From IMG/VR virus record IMGVR_UViG_3300027709_000005, positions 1 to 20,470 of that record: 20,470 nucleotides of DNA; one strand, 5' to 3'. The stretch's first letter is position 1. Every line of letters begins with the position of its first letter. This stretch comes from a virus. Of the stretch, positions 15,276-20,470 are shown piece after piece. Both the position numbers and the translations under genes were made by a program. The notes under the pieces were generated by a model. It was not told where the DNA came from, searched no databases, and saw only the letters and a program-made list of their open reading frames with translations.

Positions 15276-15527
15276 ATGGCAGACGCGCAAGCCAATGATA
15301 AGCCAGTACTGACTCTTAATGACAAAAATTATGTTATTGAGGACTTGTCAGAGCAGGCTAGATATTGTGTCGCTCAGATTCAAGACTTGGAATCTCAAAT
15401 TGGGCAATCAAAAGCTCGACTTGACCAGCTTGAAGTAGCGAAGCGAGGCTTTACTGATCTTCTGACTACCGAGGTTGAAAAACCCGATGAGCCAGAAGCA
15501 CCAGCAGAAGCTGAGACAGTGCAATAA
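15276..15527 (+). CDS. Small coiled-coil protein (DUF6447-like)
   Basis: This 83-residue protein has a beta-type start (VLTLNDKNYVIEDL) followed by a helical heptad region at about 24-64 (ARYCVAQIQDLESQIGQSKARL) and a Pro/Glu/Ala-rich, acidic tail. This organisation is like small phage proteins of the DUF6447 type, function unknown; the match is by pattern. An AGGAGAA Shine-Dalgarno precedes its ATG. It is the last gene of the rightward block and is followed directly by the terminator hairpin. Confidence 0.8.
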   Translation: MADAQANDKPVLTLNDKNYVIEDLSEQARYCVAQIQDLESQIGQSKARLDQLEVAKRGFTDLLTTEVEKPDEPEAPAEAETVQ

Positions 15528-15528
15528 G

Positions 15529-15553
15529 AAAAGGGGCGTAAAGCCCCTTTTTT
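15529..15553. terminator. Bidirectional Rho-independent terminator between convergent gene blocks
   Basis: A 9-base stem pairs AAAAGGGGC (15529-15537) with GCCCCTTTT across a GTAAA loop and runs into six T residues (15548-15553). On the opposite strand the same hairpin is followed by TTTTCTTATT. It lies between the stop of the coiled-coil gene at 15527 and the stop of the leftward tail gene at 15556, so it can end both transcripts. Confidence 0.92.
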
Positions 15554-15555
15554 AT

Positions 15556-15873
15556 TTACTCTTTTGGATACTTATCCTTTACTTCTTTAATTTTGGCTTT
15601 CCAGCCATCTATACCGTTATGGTAAAGTTCATCTAGTTGATCTTCGATAGAAGGATAGTTAACTGATCGAGTTCTTGAATAGTTTTGATCCGCAACAATT
15701 TCATCATAGTTCTTTTCCCTGATTGTAGGCATATCCTTATCCGTATCAGTAACAACTTTCCAGTCATAATCCAGAGGAACGATTAGTTTTTTAGGCCAAC
15801 CTCCATCGTTATCTTGAGGCCTTGTTGCGTTTAGTATTAAAACTCCATCCTCTTTAAAATATAAATATCTCAT
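15556..15873 (-). CDS. Putative tail fibre assembly / chaperone-type protein
   Basis: This 105-residue protein ends with a pattern often seen in small phage tail-associated proteins: a YPSIEDQLDELYHNG segment, then GWKAKIKEVKDKYPK. The N-terminus is a set of beta strands (YLYFKEDGVLIL) with an IVADQ stretch and a basic turn (RTRSVN). It follows the pyocin-knob fibre by 13 bases and has AAGGA upstream of its ATG. Position after the fibre suggests a helper for fibre folding or attachment (XkdW/DUF4376-like). Assignment is by pattern; a virion part is also possible. Confidence 0.72.
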   Translation of the reverse strand: MRYLYFKEDGVLILNATRPQDNDGGWPKKLIVPLDYDWKVVTDTDKDMPTIREKNYDEIVADQNYSRTRSVNYPSIEDQLDELYHNGIDGWKAKIKEVKDKYPKE

Positions 15874-15886
15874 TTACTTTTCCTTA

Positions 15887-17329
15887 TTATAATGCTGTCC
15901 AGGAAGACCATTGTGAATTAAAACTTCTTACATATAAATTACTCGTTTGTAATTGACTCCAAATTTGAGTAGTAACATTACTTTGATTTCCAAAAACACA
16001 AGCTGCTCCATAATTGCCTGCTATGGGCTGTCCTCCTGCATTATTTTGAATTCTGTAAAACCCTGTCTTTTTCAAATTGTCCATAGTGGAAGTAATTTCG
16101 TTAGCAGACGCATAAATTGTAGTACCGTCAAGATTCCCGTACGAATCAATAGTCAAAGCTGCAGCTGTACCATTACCCACGGCAGAAGTACTAGTCATAA
16201 ATTCAAGTCTTCCAGAAGTTCCTGAACTGTCGTCTGTTCTTGCTCGAATTAGTGCATAAGCATTACTATCCAGAGCATTTTGAAACCAGATACCCCCTAG
16301 TCCAGTATCGTCAGCTGCTCCAGCTGCTGATTTAAATACTAATCCAGCATCATTAGAACCGCCAACATCTGTTCTTTCTATTTTAATATGGGCAGTACTC
16401 CATCCTGAACCTGTAACATGAAGTGCGTTATCTGGACTTGCTTCTCCGATACCAACATAACCTGAACCATCAATGCGCATTCGCTCTGTAGTACCACCCG
16501 TTTGAAATGCAATAACTTCGCCAGATTCTTGCGCTCTAAGTAGCAATTGATTTTCAGAATCATTGTAGTAAATTAAAGCGCCGTTAGAGACTGAGCCTGT
16601 CTTAAATCCTATTTCCGCTTGTGATGCGTGCTTCAGCGATAACAGCCTGTTCGGACTAGTATTACCAATTCCTACTTTTCCAGTAGTATCAATACGTACA
16701 CGTTCATTCGTAGTTTCCGCAGCATCTGAATTTAGCGTTGTAGTTATTCCTGTATGAAAAGTTACTCCTTTATTGTATGTAAGAGCAATAAAGTTACCGG
16801 CGTCAGAGCCGTGTGCGTGGCGAACAATCGTATTATTAGCAGATCCTGCTTTTATATTATTTCCTAATAGAGTAGCTTGACTGCTTTTTATATTCCCAAT
16901 AGCAGGGTAATTTGTTCCCCAGATAATGTTTGCACCACCATAAGATATAGAAAGGTCTCCACTAAGTGTTACACCGCTATTAAAAGTAGCTGCGCCTGCG
17001 GCTGACATATCAAAAGTAAGAGCATTGACCATGCTGCCACCATCGTTTCCACGAATAAATATATCTGCGTCTGACACATTAGAGACTAAATAAAGTCCTG
17101 ACGAATTTGATATTTGACCAAATAAAGTGCCTCCATCGTGGAAGTTTATGTCGCCTCCGTCAGCATCAAAAGTTATATCTCCACCTACATCTATAGTAAA
17201 ATTAGATGCATGAGCAATATTACCCGCAAAAGTTACGTTCTCACTAGAGTCAATAGTTATAGCTGTAGCGTCCGAAGAATCTGCAATTCCGGTGTCTAAT
17301 AAGCCTCTTGGTATTTTAGTTAGTGCCAT
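15887..17329 (-). CDS. Tail fibre with VGIG repeats and pyocin-knob-like tip
   Basis: The 480-residue fibre begins with a short MALTKI leader, then a long beta-rich shaft. Two copies of an 'ERxRID..G.VGIG...P' repeat lie at about residues 207-225 and 280-298. The tip, about 419-480, is an aromatic/beta module (GFYRIQN, then WSQLQTSNLYVRS, ending WSSWTAL), matching the pyocin-knob fold found at the ends of tail fibres, which binds surface polysaccharide. No protease or autochaperone domain is evident. GGAGAAA lies upstream of its ATG. A receptor-binding role is likely; the specific host sugar is unknown. Confidence 0.88.
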   Translation of the reverse strand: MALTKIPRGLLDTGIADSSDATAITIDSSENVTFAGNIAHASNFTIDVGGDITFDADGGDINFHDGGTLFGQISNSSGLYLVSNVSDADIFIRGNDGGSMVNALTFDMSAAGAATFNSGVTLSGDLSISYGGANIIWGTNYPAIGNIKSSQATLLGNNIKAGSANNTIVRHAHGSDAGNFIALTYNKGVTFHTGITTTLNSDAAETTNERVRIDTTGKVGIGNTSPNRLLSLKHASQAEIGFKTGSVSNGALIYYNDSENQLLLRAQESGEVIAFQTGGTTERMRIDGSGYVGIGEASPDNALHVTGSGWSTAHIKIERTDVGGSNDAGLVFKSAAGAADDTGLGGIWFQNALDSNAYALIRARTDDSSGTSGRLEFMTSTSAVGNGTAAALTIDSYGNLDGTTIYASANEITSTMDNLKKTGFYRIQNNAGGQPIAGNYGAACVFGNQSNVTTQIWSQLQTSNLYVRSFNSQWSSWTAL

Positions 17330-17343
17330 TTATTTCTCCGCTT

Positions 17344-17619
17344 TTAGAGCCCTGCAGCCTCGTCACGCTGTTTACGTGTTTTATAATCACTTCTACCAGT
17401 TACCAAGGTTACAAAGTCTGCTTGGTTTGATGGGATAGGATCTGTAAAGCTATCATCGTTCATTAGCTTTGTGGTCCATTCAGACTGCATACGCTTCCAA
17501 CAATTACTTTGCTTTCCTGTTACTGCTTCTTCTATCCATGTTTTAATGTCAGTCAAGTCATTTTTCATGATTGCTTGCATTGTGTCGTTTATTGTTATTT
17601 CTACTTTTAAGTCTGCCAT
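17344..17619 (-). CDS. Hypothetical 91-residue tail-region protein
   Basis: The soluble, mostly helical protein has a short beta start (LKVEITIND) and Trp-containing helices (IKTWIEEAV, CWKRMQSEW), ending with GRSDYKTRKQRDEAAG. No fold is recognised. A perfect AAGGAGAT Shine-Dalgarno 8 bases before its ATG indicates strong expression. It sits between two fibre genes, 14 bases before the pyocin-knob fibre, and may be a fibre partner or virion part; this is inference from location. Confidence 0.75.
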   Translation of the reverse strand: MADLKVEITINDTMQAIMKNDLTDIKTWIEEAVTGKQSNCWKRMQSEWTTKLMNDDSFTDPIPSNQADFVTLVTGRSDYKTRKQRDEAAGL

Positions 17620-17652
17620 ATTTTATCTCCTTTAAGATAGGTTATTTCGCCT

Positions 17653-19152
17653 TTAGTGCAATAGTGAAACTGATGCGAATGATTGTCCGTCTACACTTGA
17701 TTGTGCTGCCCCACCACTTTGATTCAATTTGAATATAACGGTATCACTCTCGTCCATATCTACAACTCCCGACCAGGTCATGTCCCAATAATCAGAATCA
17801 TGACCAACCTGTGGATCGTATATTGAATAATAAACTCTGTTACTTGTTTCAACATACAATTGATAATAAGCAGCGGAATTATCCATATTTTTTAAATAAA
17901 GATTGCAACACACTAAATATCTACCTGAAGTAGGGGCAGTAAATGTATAATTACTAGTATTAAAATCTCCGTTCTGATCAAATCTGTTACTATTAAATTG
18001 TAGAGTATTAACATTGGCTGAAAAGCTATTCATATCGGCAGAAGTTCCAGCCCAACTTGACTGTCTTGGCATACGAACGTGACCATTAACATCTACACTT
18101 AATCCAAGCTGGGGAGAACCTACAGCGCCCGTATGAAGTGTTATGGCTCCGACTTCTCTATTTACAATGTTGAAATTAGTACCATCAGAAGCAATATCCA
18201 TTCCTCGACCATTTTCATTTCCTGTTGAGGTATTTGTCATCTTAATAGCTGAAGTATTTCCACTACCATTTATTTGTAAAGTTTTAGAATAATAAGAAGT
18301 AGGTGTTGCTTCATTTATTCCTATGTTACCATTAGTTTCAATCCAAAGTTTTGCAGCACCCCCTGTGCCCAATACAAGAGGCATACTGTTTATAGTGTAT
18401 AATCCATCGTTTCCACTAGAAGCATCAATATAAGTAGCAACTTTTCGTGTTCCATCACTATGGACTATTCCCCAATTATTACCTGTTCTTACGTCTAACT
18501 GATAAGAGGGAGCTCCATTAGTTCCTATACCAACTTTGCCAGCAGAATCAATACGCATTCTTTCCGCTGCATTAACTGTAAATGCCATATTTTCACTACC
18601 AGAACTAGTGTTATAAGAAATAATCGCATCATCAGCATCGCCACTATGTCCAAAATTAATTGCTAGTACAGAAGAACTTCCACCTAAAATACTTAATTCA
18701 GTATTGTCATCATCTTCTATAACTAAAACACTATTTGAAGTTGAAGTAGCACCACTTGATGCTTTGCTAATATGAAGTTCTCTGGCAGGATTATTAGTAC
18801 CAATCCCAATCTTATTCGGAACGTAAACTCCACCACTAACAGTTGCGAGTTCTTCTACATTATTAAATCTTAAACTTGCTGCTCCATTTGCAATAAATTG
18901 AGCCAAATACTCACTATTTGCCGCATTTGCAATATATACTGCATCTCCAGCTAATGTTAAATTTCCAGTTGTATTAGTAAGAGTTGTATGTGATCCAGAG
19001 TGTTTTATTACTAAGTCGTTTCCTGTTCCAACCCTAATTTCTTTATTATCCGCCAGAGATACGTGGCCAGGCATAGTTAAATCACCACCGAGTTGATCGC
19101 TAGTAATTGCATCATCTGCTATAACATTGGATGTGATTTTTGTTGTTGCCAT
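17653..19152 (-). CDS. Tail fibre with VGIG repeats and C1q-like tip
   Basis: The 499-residue fibre has an N-terminal leader (MATTKITSNVIADDAI), a beta-rich shaft with IGIG/VGIG-type repeats at about residues 110-125, 200-216 and 270-285, and a C-terminal module at about 374-499. That module has C1q/TNF-like strands (NTLQFNS, then YTFTAPTSGRYLVCCNLYL, DTVIFKLNQ, and a closing ASVSLLH). In this family the C1q-like head trimerises and binds ligands. GGAGT lies before its ATG. It starts 3 bases after the 89-residue gene. Its tip differs completely from those of the neighbouring fibres, while shaft repeats are shared. Confidence 0.88.
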   Translation of the reverse strand: MATTKITSNVIADDAITSDQLGGDLTMPGHVSLADNKEIRVGTGNDLVIKHSGSHTTLTNTTGNLTLAGDAVYIANAANSEYLAQFIANGAASLRFNNVEELATVSGGVYVPNKIGIGTNNPARELHISKASSGATSTSNSVLVIEDDDNTELSILGGSSSVLAINFGHSGDADDAIISYNTSSGSENMAFTVNAAERMRIDSAGKVGIGTNGAPSYQLDVRTGNNWGIVHSDGTRKVATYIDASSGNDGLYTINSMPLVLGTGGAAKLWIETNGNIGINEATPTSYYSKTLQINGSGNTSAIKMTNTSTGNENGRGMDIASDGTNFNIVNREVGAITLHTGAVGSPQLGLSVDVNGHVRMPRQSSWAGTSADMNSFSANVNTLQFNSNRFDQNGDFNTSNYTFTAPTSGRYLVCCNLYLKNMDNSAAYYQLYVETSNRVYYSIYDPQVGHDSDYWDMTWSGVVDMDESDTVIFKLNQSGGAAQSSVDGQSFASVSLLH

Positions 19153-19155
19153 TTA

Positions 19156-19425
19156 TTACTCCGTTATGGGACCTGCTGCTGCTGCCTGTGCTGTTTTATG
19201 TTTTGCTTTCGCGTCATCTGTAAAGTATATGGCAGCAAGAGCTTTTACTTCGTCAGATTCATTAGTTAAATCTGAATTAGGGTCTACCACATGGCGACGA
19301 AAAGTCCTAGATATTTCATCTCCGTCATCTTTAATTACTGTAGCCGTTCGTACTTGAATTACTTTGTAGCCTACTTGAGCTACAATTTCTAGTTTATCTT
19401 GTTCTGTGCTTTTTTCTAAAGCCAT
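19156..19425 (-). CDS. Hypothetical 89-residue tail-region protein
   Basis: The protein begins with charged residues, then two strands (LEIVAQVG, YKVIQVRTATVI), a polar Asp/Arg-rich middle, and an Ala-rich helical end (AKAKHKTAQAAAAGP). No family is recognised. AAGGAGA lies upstream of its ATG. It occupies the same relative place after a fibre as the 91-residue gene, but the two are not similar in sequence. It is probably a virion or tail accessory protein, from context only. Confidence 0.72.
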   Translation of the reverse strand: MALEKSTEQDKLEIVAQVGYKVIQVRTATVIKDDGDEISRTFRRHVVDPNSDLTNESDEVKALAAIYFTDDAKAKHKTAQAAAAGPITE

Positions 19426-19445
19426 TATTTTCTCCTTTTGTGTCC

Positions 19446-19467
19446 ATGCTCATCATCCAATGAGCAT
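19446..19467. repeat. Hairpin in the gap after the rightmost fibre gene
   Basis: Arms ATGCTCAT (19446-19453) and ATGAGCAT (19460-19467) pair perfectly over a 6-base loop. It lies in the 52-base gap between the fibre ending at 19478 and the small gene starting at 19425 (minus strand). No T-run follows on the minus strand, so it does not look like a Rho-independent terminator; an mRNA stability or processing role is possible. Confidence 0.6.
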
Positions 19468-19477
19468 AAGTTTGAAA

Positions 19478-20470
19478 TTAAGTTGAGTGATAGCTAAACT
19501 CGCCTGTTACATAGAGTATGGCACTAGGGGTATCTGTCCAATTTATAATATCCCATGCCCCACCATTAGCCGTTTTATAAAACTGAAAAGTTGCTTGCCC
19601 CGCATTTGGAATAATGAAAGGAAAGTGGCTTGAACCATAAGTTATATTATAAGTCGAAACATTAGCGGGGTAATAACCATTTGTTGATGAATGAATTGTA
19701 AAAGGTAACCCTGATACATAAATTCCTCCCGCTGGACTGTTCGTCCACGTTCTTCCAACATAAAATGTAACAAAAACACGATTTCCAATCTTGGTATAAC
19801 GTCCTGAAGGTGCTTGAGCGCCTCCTCCTGTTGGATTTGTGGTGCCAGCTATTAAAATTGGAGTCCAAGTCCCTTCTTCATAGTCATCAAACAATTCTGC
19901 ACCTAAATTTCCCGATGAGTTGCCAGTAGCTGCGAAACTTATTCCGTGTCCTGATGCAAAAGATAAGTCACCATCATTTATATCAACATTTCCAGCAGAA
20001 TTAATCTTCATTGCAATATTATTGGTAGCTGAATCTACCGAAGGTGAAGTCATAAAATAATGATCCGTAACACCTTTTGCAGAGCTATCTGCACTACCAT
20101 GATATAAACCAGTTTGTGAACTATTTGCATACATTTGTATAAGTCCAAGAGCATAATTGGAATAGTTTCGTGATTCTATTCCAGCCAGTTTGTTACTATT
20201 AGATGTAGCAGCACTAGCAATCATTAATTGATTATACCCGCCTGTATTAATTTCAAGTAAACGAGCAGGAGCATTAGTTCCTATACCGACCTTTTCATCG
20301 TCAAATCTTACATTTTCTACCCATGCAGACCCGTTGTAATACTGAAAAATTGTATCCCCTGCGGATTTGATGATTGTATTAGAGCCGTCCCCAACCATTG
20401 CTCCAATTTGTAATTCTTGCCCCGATGTATTACGAATTGTTCCGCCTGTATTCATAATAATATCGTGATT
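19478..20470 (-). CDS. Tail fibre with EGTWTP-type tip, 5' end cut by window
   Basis: The frame stays open through base 20470, so the N-terminus lies outside; the Met at 20455 is internal. The visible shaft has a VGIG-type repeat (KVGIGTNAPARLLEI) near 20260-20300 and segments such as SAGNVDINDGD. The C-terminal module starts with a DDYEEGTWTP motif near 19880 and continues with GRYTKIGNRVFVTFYVG to the end, a module common at the tips of marine phage fibres. Function: receptor binding, by analogy. It is the first of the three fibre genes in transcription order within this window. Confidence 0.88.
   Translation of the reverse strand, partial: NHDIIMNTGGTIRNTSGQELQIGAMVGDGSNTIIKSAGDTIFQYYNGSAWVENVRFDDEKVGIGTNAPARLLEINTGGYNQLMIASAATSNSNKLAGIESRNYSNYALGLIQMYANSSQTGLYHGSADSSAKGVTDHYFMTSPSVDSATNNIAMKINSAGNVDINDGDLSFASGHGISFAATGNSSGNLGAELFDDYEEGTWTPILIAGTTNPTGGGAQAPSGRYTKIGNRVFVTFYVGRTWTNSPAGGIYVSGLPFTIHSSTNGYYPANVSTYNITYGSSHFPFIIPNAGQATFQFYKTANGGAWDIINWTDTPSAILYVTGEFSYHST

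Noticed and set aside
15953-16225. Plus-strand 90-residue frame in the fibre gene
   Set aside because: Lies wholly opposite a well-supported fibre tip; composition is Ser/Cys/Ile-rich as expected of a shadow.
1-20470. CRISPR array, tRNA, insertion sequence or intron/homing nuclease
   Set aside because: No regularly spaced direct repeats, cloverleaf, transposase or interrupted gene could be seen.

Overview
The window is part of a tailed-phage genome with low to moderate GC. It most likely comes from a marine, lytic phage. Evidence for this is a dense run of replication and nucleotide-metabolism genes with ATGA-type overlaps, a family A polymerase, class I ribonucleotide reductase, and tail fibres with the VGIG-type repeats and C-terminal modules common in marine phages. 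No integrase, repressor, tRNA or host-like operon is present. Host and morphology cannot be fixed from this window.

Region 1 (1-15527, all + strand) is the replication, recombination and nucleotide block. In order it holds: a DnaB-type helicase cut by the window start; four small genes (one SH3-barrel-like, two membrane microproteins, one unknown); a DnaG-type primase; a PolA-type polymerase with a degenerate glycosylase-like N-terminus; a membrane microprotein overlapping the polymerase end; an unknown 160-residue protein; a UvsW-like SF2 helicase; an unknown 133-residue protein; a gp32-like single-stranded DNA binding protein; an SbcD/gp47-like and SbcC/gp46-like pair; a transglutaminase-like cysteine peptidase; a PD-(D/E)XK nuclease; a FEN/RNase H-type 5' nuclease; NrdA; another membrane microprotein; NrdB; and a small coiled-coil protein. 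The set combines a PolA-type replicase with T4-type accessory and recombination factors. Two matching extended -10 promoters (1900-1928 and 6887-6915) appear to restart transcription inside this block. Both lie so close to the next start codon that the transcript would be leaderless or start inside the gene.

Region 2 (15529-15553) is a hairpin with T-tracts on both strands that separates two convergent gene sets.

Region 3 (15556-20470, all - strand) is a host-recognition block. It has three consecutive fibre genes, each with the same kind of repeat-containing shaft but a different C-terminal module: an EGTWTP-type tip, a C1q-like tip and a pyocin-knob-like tip. Each is followed by a small gene of about 90-105 residues with a strong Shine-Dalgarno. 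The first of these fibres (in transcription order) runs off the right edge of the window.

Four membrane microproteins of 26, 44, 42-49 and 54 residues were found by reading between and across the larger genes. They are the least expected coding content here.
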